Shown one piece after another: positions 39,042 through 47,230 of a DNA stretch of 64,000 nucleotides. The position numbers were made by a program, and so were the translations under genes. The notes beneath the pieces are model-generated. The model was not told where the DNA came from and ran no database searches. It saw nothing but the letters and a program-made list of their open reading frames with translations. The DNA lies in assembly GCF_013359775.1 (NCBI RefSeq), contig NZ_JABMCI010000071.1, positions 124,001-188,000 of the forward strand, given 5' to 3'. How positions within the stretch are numbered: the stretch's first letter is position 1; each line of letters opens with the position of its first letter. The stretch comes from Cellulomonas humilata. GTDB taxonomy: Bacteria > Actinomycetota > Actinomycetes > Actinomycetales > Cellulomonadaceae.

Positions 39042-40715
39042 TCAGGCGGACTCGGCGCGGCGGTCGAGCGGGTCGAGGACGTCGAGCTCGTCGCCGGGGC
39101 GGGCCGGTGCGTGGTGCTCCGGCGGTGCCCCTCCGCGGGCGGCCAGCAGCACCTCGGCCGCGTGGTCGGCGAGCGCGAAGCCGGCCGAGCCGTACAGGTG
39201 GAACACCGCGTCCGCGCCGTGCCGCTGGAGCTCGGCGACGTCGTCGTCGTACCGCGCGACGGCGGCGACCTTGCCGGTGAAGCCGGCGGCCTGGAGCCGG
39301 GCCAGGGCGATGAGGTTGGCGTTGTGGAACGGCATGGCGAGGACGGCCATCTTGACCCGGCCGGCCCGCTGCACGCGGTTCCAGAACTCCAGGTCTGTGG
39401 CGTCGGCGCGCACGACGTCGTAGCCCTCGTCCTCCAGGGCGAGCACCCGGGTCTGGTCGTGCTCGACGCCGACGACGGAGAGCCCGTACTCGTCCCGCAG
39501 CCGCGCGTACGTGGACGCTCCGACGCGCCCGAGGCCGAGGACCAGGGCATCCGCGTCGCCGATGTCCACCAGCCGGTCGTCGGGGTGCAGCCGGTCGCTG
39601 TCGCGTGCCGGGAGCAGGCGCGACATCCGGCTGGCCAGCTCGACGCCACGGCGGTTGACGACCGCGGACAGCCCGAAGCTGAACGCGACGGCGAGCGAGA
39701 CCACCACCACCCACTGGTCATCGAGCAGCCCGGTGCTCGCGCCGACGGCCACGACGATGATCCCGAACTCGGAGTAGTTGGACAGCACCAGTCCCGCGAG
39801 GAACGACGTGCGCCGGCGCAACCGCATCAGCCACAGGACGAGCGCGTAGGCGGCGACCTGGAACGGCAGGAGCAGGAGGATCAGCAGGGCGAGGCCGATC
39901 TCGAACAGGTGCGGCGTCCCGTGCAGCCCGATCTGCACGAAGAACGCGACCAGCATGAGGTCCTTGAAGGTCATCAGGGACCGCGACAGCTCGCCGGCCT
40001 GCGGGTGCGACGACAGCAGCACCCCGACGACGAGCGCGCCGACGTCCCCGTCGATGCCGACCAGCTCGAACAGCCCGTAGCCCAGGACGACCGCCACGCA
40101 CACGCCGAACAGCGCCTGGAGCTCGCCGTGCCCGACGCGGTCCCAGATGCGGTGCAGCACCCACGCACCGGGGATCAGCAGGAAGAGCAGCAGCGCCCAC
40201 GGGCTCGGCGGCTCGCCGCTGGACATGGACAGGAAGACGACGGCGGCGACGTCCTGCATGACGAGCACACCGACGGCGATGCGTCCGTACAGGGACGTGG
40301 TGTCGGAGCGGTCGTCGAGGACCTTGACGACGAACACGGTGGAGGAGAACGAGAGGGCGAACCCGACCAGGGCGAGTGCGCCGAACGACTCGTCGGCCAC
40401 GTAGCCGAACCCGATCACCGCGAGCAGGCCCAGGAAGCCGAGCGCCATCGCGACGCTCAGCGCCATGTGCACGACGCTGGTCAGCCAGATCTCCCGGCGC
40501 AGCAGCGTGCGGACGTCGAGCTTGAGGCCGATGGCGAACAGCAGCAGCACCACACCGAGGTCGGCGATCGGCTCGAGGTAGGGCAGGGTCGGGGCTCCGA
40601 CGGCGCCCAGGGCGAACCCGGCGGCCAGGAAGCCCACGAGCGGGGGCAGCCGCAACAGCACCGCGACGAGCCCACCGAGCAGCGCGGCGCCGAGGTACAG
40701 GGCAGCAGCTGCCAT
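39042..40715 (-). CDS. Kef-type monovalent cation:proton antiporter with RCK (TrkA-N) domain
   Basis: A 557-residue CPA2 antiporter. About 12 helices occupy residues 1-375, including LLLFAIGLKLDVRTL and the ion-path QDVAAVVFLS. A TrkA-N nucleotide-binding domain at about 385-505 has the Rossmann motif VLGLGRVGASTYARLRDE. The last 45 residues are disordered and charged. The family exchanges K+ or Na+ for H+, gated by NAD(H) or other nucleotides; glutathione gating is unlikely in an actinobacterium. ATG at 40715 is preceded by GAGAGGG. Divergent from the second PAS-ANTAR-STAS gene. Confidence 0.9.
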   Translation of the reverse strand: MAAAALYLGAALLGGLVAVLLRLPPLVGFLAAGFALGAVGAPTLPYLEPIADLGVVLLLFAIGLKLDVRTLLRREIWLTSVVHMALSVAMALGFLGLLAVIGFGYVADESFGALALVGFALSFSSTVFVVKVLDDRSDTTSLYGRIAVGVLVMQDVAAVVFLSMSSGEPPSPWALLLFLLIPGAWVLHRIWDRVGHGELQALFGVCVAVVLGYGLFELVGIDGDVGALVVGVLLSSHPQAGELSRSLMTFKDLMLVAFFVQIGLHGTPHLFEIGLALLILLLLPFQVAAYALVLWLMRLRRRTSFLAGLVLSNYSEFGIIVVAVGASTGLLDDQWVVVVSLAVAFSFGLSAVVNRRGVELASRMSRLLPARDSDRLHPDDRLVDIGDADALVLGLGRVGASTYARLRDEYGLSVVGVEHDQTRVLALEDEGYDVVRADATDLEFWNRVQRAGRVKMAVLAMPFHNANLIALARLQAAGFTGKVAAVARYDDDVAELQRHGADAVFHLYGSAGFALADHAAEVLLAARGGAPPEHHAPARPGDELDVLDPLDRRAESA

Positions 40716-40832
40716 GAGGTCCCTCTCGCGCCGGCGGTTGAGTGGTGAGGTCCCCATCTTGCCTGTACCGCGGCCCTGCACATTGCACGGCCCGATCCGG
40801 CGCTCCCGGGCCGCGGAGGGCACATACTCGGA

Positions 40833-40846
40833 GCACGGCTCCGTGC
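40833..40846. promoter_or_regulatory. Inverted repeat GCACGG-CT-CCGTGC
   Basis: Six-base perfect arms in the 216-base divergent gap between the antiporter and PAS-ANTAR-STAS genes, about 86 bases upstream of the latter. It is a possible operator; no further support. Confidence 0.3.
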
Positions 40847-40931
40847 ACGACGGCGGACGTCTCTCACCTCGGTCACGCAGACGGCCCCCTCGAGACACCA
40901 CCCCAGGACGTGCCGGTGGCCAGGGGAGACC

Positions 40932-41879
40932 ATGATCGCGACGCCGAGCACCGTGGGGAGCTTCCGATGGTCGAGGCCGTCGGACCACTGGTGGTGGTCG
41001 GACGCGCTGTTCTCCATCCACGGCCTCACGCGCGGTGACGTCGCCCCCACCCGGGAGATCCTGCTCTGGCACGTGCACCCGGAGGATGCCGACCTGGTCG
41101 ACGCCACGCTCACCGCGTCGTGGGAGACCGACGTCGGGTGCGACTACCGGCTGATCGACCTCGAGGGCACCGAGCACCTGGCCACCCTGGCGGCTGCGGG
41201 GAGCGCGGTGAGCGGCGCGCGGACGACGATCACCGGCCTGGTGACCGACGCCACCGCGCCGAGGCTCCGCGCCATCTCCACGAGCACCAACGCGCAGCTC
41301 GGCCTCGCTCTGGAGTCCCGGACGACGGTGGACCAGGCCAAGGGTGTGCTGATGCTCGAGTACGGGATGGATGCCGCCACGGCGTTCGGCCTGCTCCGCT
41401 CGGCCTCCCAGGAGCGCAACGTGCGGGTCCGGGTCCTGGCCGACCGCATCGTCAGCTGCGCCGAGGGCGCCGGCTGCCTCCCGAGCCCTACCCGAGAGCA
41501 CGTCGACGACCTGATGCTGCACGCGCTGGACGGCGGCGCCGCCGAGCCGGCTCCTCCCGCGACGACCGTCGTCGCGGTCCTGGCGCGCAACGCACGCGGT
41601 GACCGGGTCCTCACGGTGAGCGGGATCGTCGATCTCGGCAGCTACCAGGACCTCTCGCCGCGTCTCGATGCACTCGCGCTCAGCGCCCGCGACACGGCAC
41701 GAGCGGTGGTCGACCTCCAGGGGGTGTCCTACCTCGGCAGCGGTGCCGCCGCGTCGATCGGCAAGTTCCAGCGCCGCAGCGGCTCCTGCGGGGTCGAGGT
41801 CACGGTCGTCCTGCCCGGTGGTGCCGTCGTCGAGGCGTCGGCGCACGAACGCGCCCGGACCGCTACCCGGTCGCGGTGA
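40932..41879 (+). CDS. PAS-ANTAR-STAS protein (paralogue)
   Basis: A 315-residue protein with AGGGGAG just before ATG. Its domain order repeats that of the protein at 30754: PAS-like segment beginning WWWSDALFSIHGL, ANTAR with LALESRTTVDQAKGVLMLEYGM, and STAS with VDLQGVSYLGSGAAASI. Alignable tracts such as GDVAPTREILLWHVHPED show recent common ancestry. The two cysteines CAEGAGC between ANTAR and STAS are unique to this copy. It is divergent from the Kef-type antiporter and convergent with the DUF255 gene, overlapping it by 17 bases. Confidence 0.87.
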   Translation: MIATPSTVGSFRWSRPSDHWWWSDALFSIHGLTRGDVAPTREILLWHVHPEDADLVDATLTASWETDVGCDYRLIDLEGTEHLATLAAAGSAVSGARTTITGLVTDATAPRLRAISTSTNAQLGLALESRTTVDQAKGVLMLEYGMDAATAFGLLRSASQERNVRVRVLADRIVSCAEGAGCLPSPTREHVDDLMLHALDGGAAEPAPPATTVVAVLARNARGDRVLTVSGIVDLGSYQDLSPRLDALALSARDTARAVVDLQGVSYLGSGAAASIGKFQRRSGSCGVEVTVVLPGGAVVEASAHERARTATRSR

Positions 41880-43935
41880 CCGAATCCGCACCTCCCGCAC
41901 CGCGGAACAGCCGCTGAGCGAGGTCGTCGGGGCGGGTCGTGGGCAGGTCGCACACGAATCCCCGGCACACGTAGGCGGCCGGCGCACCGCCGACGAGCGG
42001 CCGGTCGTCCAGCAGCGCAGGGCTGTCGTCGCCTCCGCCGGGCTCCCCCACCGCCACCGCGAGCCCGGGGGCGGTGGACAGCATCGCGGCGCGGTGCAGC
42101 GCCGCCCTGCGTGGGTCGTCGACGGGTCCGACGACAGCCACCTGCCGCGGGCCGTCGAGCGCGGCCTCCACCACCGCCAGGGCTGCGCCCGCCGCGCGCG
42201 GGTACGGGACCGCGAGGGCCAGCGGACCGCGCAGCGCCCGCTCCGCCGCCTCCCTGTGGCCCGCGGACCCCGTGAGCGCGGCGTAGGTGAGCAGGGCGCT
42301 CGCCGCGGCGGACTGACCCGACGGTGTCGGACCGTCGGCGGGGTCCTGCGGCCTGCCGAGGCGGGTCACGACGGGGTCGGTCTCGTCCTGCGCGGTGTCG
42401 TGGAAGCCGCCGTCCGCCGCCGCGAAGTGGTGCAGCACGGTGTCCAGCAGTCGGCCGGCCACCTCGAACCACCGCTGGTCACCCGTGACGGCGGAGAGCG
42501 CCAGCAGCCCCTCGGCGAGGTTCCCGTAGTCCTCGAGCACGCCGGCCGCGTCGCCGGGGACGCCGTCACGAGACGCGCGCACCACCCGGGTCGAACCGTC
42601 GGAGGAGCGGCGCACGTGCGTCGTGACGAGGAGCTCGGCCGCCCGGACCGCCGCGTCGGCGAGCTCCGGACGGTCGAGGAGCACGGACGACTCCGCGAGG
42701 GCCGCGACGGCCAGTCCGTTCCACCCCGTCACCACCTTCTCGTCGCGTGCGGGGCGCGGTCGCAGCTCGCGCGCCGCGCGAAGCCGGTCCCGGACGTCCG
42801 CGAACCGGACCTCGTCGGCCGGGTCGCCGCGCCGCTGGAGGACCGACGTCCCGTGCTCGAACGTTCCTTCCTCGGTCACCCCGAGCACCCCGGCCGCCCA
42901 CGCCCCGTCGTCCCTGCCGAGCACGTCGCGCAGCTGCTCGGGGGTCCAGGCGTAGAACGCGCCCTCCCGGCCCTCGCTGTCCGCGTCGAGCGACGAGGCG
43001 AACCCGCCCTCGGGCGTGGCCAGCTCCTCGAGCATCCAGGTCGCGGTCTCCTGGGCGACCCGCCGCGCCAGCGGTGCGCCCGTCGCGCGCCAGGCGTGCG
43101 CGTACACCCGGAGCAGGAGCGCGTTGTCGTAGAGCATCTTCTCGAAGTGGGGGACGGTCCAGGTCGGGTCCACCGCGTACCGCGCGAAGCCTCCCGCGAG
43201 CTGGTCGTACATGCCGCCCCGCGCCATCGGGTCGAGCGTGCGGTCCACCATGTCGAGCGCACGCGGGTCGCCGGTGCGCGCGTGGTGTCGCAGCAACCAC
43301 TCGAGCACCATCGACGGTGGGAACTTCGGCGCACCGCCGAACCCGCCGCGCGCGGGGTCGAACGTCGTCGCGATGCCGGTCAGCGCCGCCTCGACCACCT
43401 CGCCGTACGGTGCGTCCGACAGGTGCCGCGCCGCGGGCCGCTCGGCGAGAGCCTCCACGATCGCCTCCGCCGTGGACAGCACCTCCTCCCTCCTCGCCGA
43501 CCACGCCGCTGAGACGGCGGCCAGCACCTCCGAGAACGACGCCATCTGCTGGACGCGCCGCGGGGGGAAGTACGTCCCGCAGAAGAACGGCTCCCCCGCC
43601 GGCGTGGTGAACACGGTCATCGGCCAGCCACCCGAACCCGTCATCGCCTGCGTGGCGGCCATGTAGACGGCGTCGACGTCGGGCCGCTCCTCGCGGTCGA
43701 CCTTGACGCACACGAAGTGCTCGTTGAGGAAGGCGGCGACGCCCGCGTCCTCGAACGACTCGTGGGCCATGACGTGACACCAGTGGCAGGCGGCGTAGCC
43801 GACCGAGACCAGTACCGGGACGTCCCGCGCGACCGCCTCCGCGAAGGCCGCGTCCCCCCACTCCTGCCAGTCCACGGGGTTCTCGGCGTGCTGGAGCAGG
43901 TACGGGCTCGTCGCGTTCACCAGACGGTTGGGCAC
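41863..43935 (-). CDS. Thioredoxin-fold DUF255 protein (YyaL/SPATA20-like)
   Basis: A 690-residue protein starting at GTG 43935. Residues about 1-165 are a thioredoxin-like domain with the C50-x-x-C53 motif (YAACHWCHVM) and the signature NRLVNATSPYLLQHAENPVDW. Residues about 180-690 are an (alpha/alpha) barrel like those of mannose isomerase/epimerases (GGFARYAVDPTWTVPHFEKMLYDN). The family is widely conserved from bacteria to mammals, but its reaction is not established. The C-terminus overlaps the convergent PAS-ANTAR-STAS gene. Cytoplasmic; no signal peptide. Confidence 0.92.
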   Translation of the reverse strand: MPNRLVNATSPYLLQHAENPVDWQEWGDAAFAEAVARDVPVLVSVGYAACHWCHVMAHESFEDAGVAAFLNEHFVCVKVDREERPDVDAVYMAATQAMTGSGGWPMTVFTTPAGEPFFCGTYFPPRRVQQMASFSEVLAAVSAAWSARREEVLSTAEAIVEALAERPAARHLSDAPYGEVVEAALTGIATTFDPARGGFGGAPKFPPSMVLEWLLRHHARTGDPRALDMVDRTLDPMARGGMYDQLAGGFARYAVDPTWTVPHFEKMLYDNALLLRVYAHAWRATGAPLARRVAQETATWMLEELATPEGGFASSLDADSEGREGAFYAWTPEQLRDVLGRDDGAWAAGVLGVTEEGTFEHGTSVLQRRGDPADEVRFADVRDRLRAARELRPRPARDEKVVTGWNGLAVAALAESSVLLDRPELADAAVRAAELLVTTHVRRSSDGSTRVVRASRDGVPGDAAGVLEDYGNLAEGLLALSAVTGDQRWFEVAGRLLDTVLHHFAAADGGFHDTAQDETDPVVTRLGRPQDPADGPTPSGQSAAASALLTYAALTGSAGHREAAERALRGPLALAVPYPRAAGAALAVVEAALDGPRQVAVVGPVDDPRRAALHRAAMLSTAPGLAVAVGEPGGGDDSPALLDDRPLVGGAPAAYVCRGFVCDLPTTRPDDLAQRLFRGAGGADSVTATG

Positions 43936-44001
43936 GCCACCCAGGTTCCGTCACCGCACGCGCCGGCGCGACCTCGACTCGCCCGCCACGACGCGCGGCC
44001 A

Positions 44002-44007
44002 CAGACT
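44002..44007 (+). promoter_or_regulatory. Leaderless -10-like element CAGACT
   Basis: CAGACT followed by six bases and GTG 44014; identical hexamer and spacing to the dinB promoter. Confidence 0.35.
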
Positions 44008-44013
44008 TGGAGC

Positions 44014-44127
44014 GTGGCGCAGGGGCAGAGCGGGCTGCGGAGGTGGGCGCGGGCCGCGCTCGCCCTCTGGCACGCGCAGAGCGTGCGTGCACTGCACTGG
44101 CGCAGAGGACGCCCCCTCAGCCGCTGA
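44014..44127 (+). CDS. Possible small basic protein (37 aa)
   Basis: A short frame opening at GTG six bases after a -10-like CAGACT. It encodes 37 residues with alternating Arg/Trp/Ala (GLRRWARAALALWHAQSVRA), which could form a cationic amphipathic helix, and ends RRGRPLSR. It overlaps the 3' end of the convergent gene at 44117 by 11 bases. Support is limited to the promoter spacing and composition; it may be untranslated promoter DNA of unknown role. Confidence 0.3.
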   Translation: MAQGQSGLRRWARAALALWHAQSVRALHWRRGRPLSR

Positions 44128-44467
44128 TGCGGTCCAGCTGCTGGAGCAGGTCGTGCGCCGCGAGCTCGACGTCCTTGTGCCGCCACTCCGACGCCCGGTA
44201 CACGCACGCGATCAGCGCCGAGCGGTGCACCCGGCGGAAGTCCCCGGCCACGAACGCGTACCGCGCCTTCGTCTCGTCCGAGGCGCCGACGGTGAGGCCC
44301 AGGTGCCACGAGGCGTAGTCCGACCACGGGTGCCCCTCGAGGTACGCGTTCTGCGCCGCGGCGTCCGGCTGCGCCTCGCCCCAGTCGCTGTCCAGCACGT
44401 ACTGGCGGGCGTCGATGAGCGCGCGCAGGTGCTCCACCGCCGCCGAGTTGAGCGTGTACTCCGCCAC
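44117..44467 (-). CDS. Conserved actinobacterial hypothetical protein (116 aa)
   Basis: A 116-residue soluble, mostly helical protein (MAEYTLNSAAVEHLRALID, QYVLDSDWGEAQP, YASWHLGLTVGASDETKARYAF). The strong Trp/Tyr/Asp patterning and absence of low complexity mark it as a genuine conserved protein; I recall close relatives across Micrococcales annotated only as hypothetical. GTG 44467 lies six bases after TAGCGT on the minus strand, so it is probably leaderless. Function unknown. Confidence 0.85.
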   Translation of the reverse strand: MAEYTLNSAAVEHLRALIDARQYVLDSDWGEAQPDAAAQNAYLEGHPWSDYASWHLGLTVGASDETKARYAFVAGDFRRVHRSALIACVYRASEWRHKDVELAAHDLLQQLDRISG

Positions 44468-44473
44468 CTGTGC

Positions 44474-44479
44474 ACGCTA
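44474..44479 (-). promoter_or_regulatory. Leaderless -10 element TAGCGT (minus strand)
   Basis: On the minus strand TAGCGT is followed by GCACAG and GTG 44467, the same six-base spacing as other leaderless starts here. Confidence 0.55.
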
Positions 44480-44557
44480 CCGCGGCCTCCTCGACGAGCT
44501 CACACCCTGAGCAGCCCCGCGGCGCCGGGTCAGCGCGCCGGTCCGCGAGCGCCGACC

Positions 44558-44563
44558 TACGAT
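44558..44563 (+). promoter_or_regulatory. Leaderless -10 element TACGAT
   Basis: TACGAT is followed by six bases and GTG 44570 of the lipoprotein gene. Confidence 0.55.
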
Positions 44564-44569
44564 CGGCGC

Positions 44570-45013
44570 GTGACCGAGGGACGTGACCGGCGACGACGCC
44601 TGGCGCGGGGCGCCGCGGTCGTCGTCGTCGGGACGGCGCTCGCGGCGTGCGTTCCCGCTCGCCCGGCGTCGACCTCGGCGGTGGACGTCGCCGTGGCGTT
44701 CTACGACGCCGTCGACCGAGCGGACGGCGGTGCCGCCTGCGACCTCCTGGCTCCGGTCACCGTCGAGAGCCTGGAGGACGACGCCGACGAGTCGTGCAGC
44801 GAGGCGGTCCTCGACGGCGAGGTGGGCGAGACGCTCACCGCGCGGACGGGCGACGCGTCGGGGTCGGCGACGGTGGCGGGACGTCAGGCGCAGGTCGTGC
44901 TGGCCGACGACGTCCTGTTCCTGACCGTCTCCGGCACCACCTGGCGGATCGTCGCGGCAGGGTGCGACCCGCGACCGGACCGGCCGTACGACTGCGTCCT
45001 GGAAGGAGCGTGA
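44570..45013 (+). CDS. Predicted lipoprotein, function unknown
   Basis: A 147-residue protein. The N-terminus has RDRRRR, a hydrophobic stretch and the lipobox L-A-A-C with Cys at about 28, so it should be a membrane-anchored lipoprotein. The Arg-rich n-region could also fit Tat export. The mature part VDVAVAFYDAVDRADGGAACDLLAP followed by beta strands resembles NTF2-like/DUF4878 folds, with paired cysteines that may form disulfides (CDLL...ESC, GCDPRPDRPYDC). GTG at 44570 is leaderless. A tiny membrane ORF and a DUF6766 gene follow with almost no spacing. Confidence 0.8.
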   Translation: MTEGRDRRRRLARGAAVVVVGTALAACVPARPASTSAVDVAVAFYDAVDRADGGAACDLLAPVTVESLEDDADESCSEAVLDGEVGETLTARTGDASGSATVAGRQAQVVLADDVLFLTVSGTTWRIVAAGCDPRPDRPYDCVLEGA

Positions 45014-45014
45014 G

Positions 45015-45098
45015 GTGCGCGCGCTCTTCTGGACCTGCCTCGTCGGCATCCTGCTCGGGCTGGTCTACTGCTTCGCTCTCGGGGTGCTGCACCGATGA
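45015..45098 (+). CDS. Single-helix membrane microprotein (27 aa)
   Basis: AAGGAG (45003-45008) lies six bases before GTG 45015. The frame encodes 27 residues, MRALFWTCLVGILLGLVYCF and a short end, forming one transmembrane helix with two cysteines. Its TGA overlaps the ATG of the DUF6766 gene (ATGA). The strong ribosome binding site, membrane-compatible composition and coupling on both sides make translation likely. It may associate with the adjacent membrane protein or act only in coupling. Confidence 0.62.
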   Translation: MRALFWTCLVGILLGLVYCFALGVLHR

Positions 45099-45778
45099 CC
45101 GCGCGGCGCTCGGGACTCCGCCGGAACAGCCTGAGCCTGTTCTTCGGCGCGCTGTTCGTCGCTGCCCTCGTCGGGCAGGCGATCTCGGGCGTGGCGCTGT
45201 TCAACGAGGAGCAACGGTCCGCAGGTCTCGACCCGATCGGCATCGGCGAGTACGTCACCACCTCGGCGTTCGCGGTCGACGTGACCGAGAACTGGCAGTC
45301 CGAGTTCCTCCAGTTCCTGCTGTTCGTCGGCGCCACCGTGTTCTTCCTCCAGCGCGGGTCGCCCGAGTCCAAGCCGCTCGACGACCCCGGCCGTGAGAGC
45401 GACGAGAAGCAGAAGGTCGCCGAGTTCTCCACCGCCGACTCCCCCGCCTGGGCCCGCGTGCGGGGATGGCGACTGAGCCTCTACTCGCGATCGCTGAGCC
45501 TGGTGATGGGCACGATCTTCGTCCTGTCCTGGTTGACCCAGTCCGTGACGGGCGCCGTGGCGTACAGCGAGCAGCAGATGCACGACCTCCAGGACCCGGT
45601 CACCTGGTCCCAGTACCTGCTGCTGCCCGACTTCTGGAGCCGCACGCTGCAGAACTGGCAGTCGGAGTTCCTGGCGGTGGCTGCCATGGTCGTCCTGTCG
45701 ATCTACCTGCGCGAACGCGGCTCCCCGGAGTCCAAGCCGGTCGGCACACCGCACGCGGCCACGGGCGTCGAGGGCTGA
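45095..45778 (+). CDS. DUF6766 family membrane protein, internally duplicated
   Basis: A 227-residue protein made of two homologous halves. The first (about 10-93) and second (about 130-217) each have a helix (SLSLFFGALFVAALVGQ; SLSLVMGTIFVLSWLTQ), an external loop, the motif NWQSEFL, another helix and RGSPESKP. The duplication gives four transmembrane helices. The family is actinobacterial, of unknown function and often near stress or envelope genes. Its start overlaps the 27-residue microprotein. Confidence 0.87.
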   Translation: MTARRSGLRRNSLSLFFGALFVAALVGQAISGVALFNEEQRSAGLDPIGIGEYVTTSAFAVDVTENWQSEFLQFLLFVGATVFFLQRGSPESKPLDDPGRESDEKQKVAEFSTADSPAWARVRGWRLSLYSRSLSLVMGTIFVLSWLTQSVTGAVAYSEQQMHDLQDPVTWSQYLLLPDFWSRTLQNWQSEFLAVAAMVVLSIYLRERGSPESKPVGTPHAATGVEG

Positions 45779-45779
45779 G

Positions 45780-46652
45780 ATGGGCACCGTGGCGGCGCCC
45801 GACTGGATCGGGATCACGCGCGAGCTGATGACCGGCTACGTCGCGCGCCCCCGCGTCGAGGTGCTCGACTCGACGAGAGAGCACGCCGTCCTCCGCGTGG
45901 ACGCGCCCGGCACCCGACACGTGCTGAAGCTGGCGCGGTCGGACGCCCGGCCCGCCGTCGACTACGCCAGGACGGCCTCGGCACATCGCCTGGCCGAGGC
46001 CGCCGGCGTGCCCGTCGCGGCCGTCGTGGCGGTCGGCGACGACGGCGTCCTCCAGCACCTGCTCCAGGAGCACGTCGAGGGCGTCGACTGGCGGCACGTC
46101 CGCCCGCAGCTCGACGCAGCGGAGATCGAGACGGCGTCGACCGACATCGCCCGGGCCGTCCTGCGGATCCAGTCCGTGACGCTCCCCTCCTGGGGCAGCC
46201 TCGACGACCCCGGCGGGCGCACCCTGCTCGACGCGCTGCACGACCGGATCGCGCTGCGGACACGGCGAGAGGACCGCCGGGCGCTCGCGCAGGCGGTGCT
46301 GGACCGCCACGCCGACCTGTTCGCGGAGCCGGTGGTGCCGACGCTGACGCACGACGACCTGCACCACGCCAACCTGCTGTTCCGCCCGCACGCGACGGGC
46401 TGGCGCCTCGCGGCGGTGCTCGACTGGGACAAGGCGTGGGCCGGCCCGCCGGAGTCGGACGTCGCGCGGATGGCGTTCTGGGACGACATGACCGACCCCG
46501 TGTTCTGGTCGGTCTACCGGCACGACCGCCCGGCCGCGGACGGGTGGCGGGAGCGCGCCGCGGTCTACCAGCTGCTGTGGTGCCTCGAGTACGACATGCC
46601 GACACCCCGGCACCAGCGCGACACCGCGGCACTGCTCGCGCGCCTCACCTGA
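45780..46652 (+). CDS. Aminoglycoside phosphotransferase-like kinase (APH family)
   Basis: A 290-residue kinase-fold protein starting one base after the DUF6766 stop. The catalytic loop THDDLHHANLLF and the metal-binding LDWDKAWAGPPESDVARM are intact, so it should bind ATP and phosphorylate a small molecule. The N-lobe has VLKLARSDAR as the probable ATP-contacting lysine. The substrate is unknown; such proteins are more often metabolite kinases than resistance enzymes. The 3' end overlaps the convergent CGNR regulator by eight bases. Confidence 0.87.
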   Translation: MGTVAAPDWIGITRELMTGYVARPRVEVLDSTREHAVLRVDAPGTRHVLKLARSDARPAVDYARTASAHRLAEAAGVPVAAVVAVGDDGVLQHLLQEHVEGVDWRHVRPQLDAAEIETASTDIARAVLRIQSVTLPSWGSLDDPGGRTLLDALHDRIALRTRREDRRALAQAVLDRHADLFAEPVVPTLTHDDLHHANLLFRPHATGWRLAAVLDWDKAWAGPPESDVARMAFWDDMTDPVFWSVYRHDRPAADGWRERAAVYQLLWCLEYDMPTPRHQRDTAALLARLT

Positions 46653-47205
46653 GCGCTGGCCCGCCCGCGCGTCGGGCCCGGTAGGCGGCGACGTGGGCGC
46701 GGTTGGCGCAGCCGTTCACGTCGCAGAACCGGCGGGAGCGGTTGCGGGACAGGTCGACGAGCAGCGCGTCGCAGTCGTCGGCCTCGCAGCGCTGGAGCCG
46801 GTCCCACTCGTCGGAGCGCACCACGTCGGCCATCGCCATCGCGGTCTCGACGAGCAGCACGGTGCCCAGCGGCGCGTCGGGTGCGGTGCCGTGCAGGTGC
46901 CAGTCGACGTCGTCGTGCCGGACGAGGAAGGGCACGGCTCCCCCGCGGGCCAGCAGCTCGTTGAGCACGGAGGCCGCGGTGTCGCGGTCGACGTCCCACA
47001 GGGCGGCGATCTGGTCGCGCGCGTCGCGGACCGCGGCGAGCTCCTCGGCGTCACCGTCGTGCCGGACCGTGTAGCCCCACCGCGTGTAGAACTCGTCCAC
47101 GTCCGCGACCGTTGCCATGGCGTCGTGCCCGTCCCGGCGACGGGCGGTGTTCACCAGCTCGACGGCCGCGGCGATGCTCATCTCGGTGTCAGGTGCGAAA
47201 ACCAC
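46645..47205 (-). CDS. CGNR zinc-finger regulator with ABATE domain
   Basis: A 186-residue transcription regulator starting at GTG with CAGGAG upstream. The N-terminal ABATE domain covers about 8-130 (ELVNTARRRDG). The C-terminal zinc finger at about 138-180 has C-x4-C in RCEADDCDALLVDLSRNRSRRFC and ends FCDVNGCANRAHVAAYRAR, where the usual CGNR is CANR. It is divergent from an EamA exporter gene with a symmetric element between, as is typical of a local repressor. The ligand is unknown. Confidence 0.9.
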   Translation of the reverse strand: MVFAPDTEMSIAAAVELVNTARRRDGHDAMATVADVDEFYTRWGYTVRHDGDAEELAAVRDARDQIAALWDVDRDTAASVLNELLARGGAVPFLVRHDDVDWHLHGTAPDAPLGTVLLVETAMAMADVVRSDEWDRLQRCEADDCDALLVDLSRNRSRRFCDVNGCANRAHVAAYRARRAGGPALR

Positions 47206-47230
47206 TTTGACTCCTGTCGGCGGGATGGGC

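Noticed and set aside
40716..40931. Small RNA or riboswitch in the gap between antiporter and PAS-ANTAR-STAS genes
   Set aside because: Only a short GCACGG-CT-CCGTGC repeat is visible; no conserved fold could be recognised by eye.
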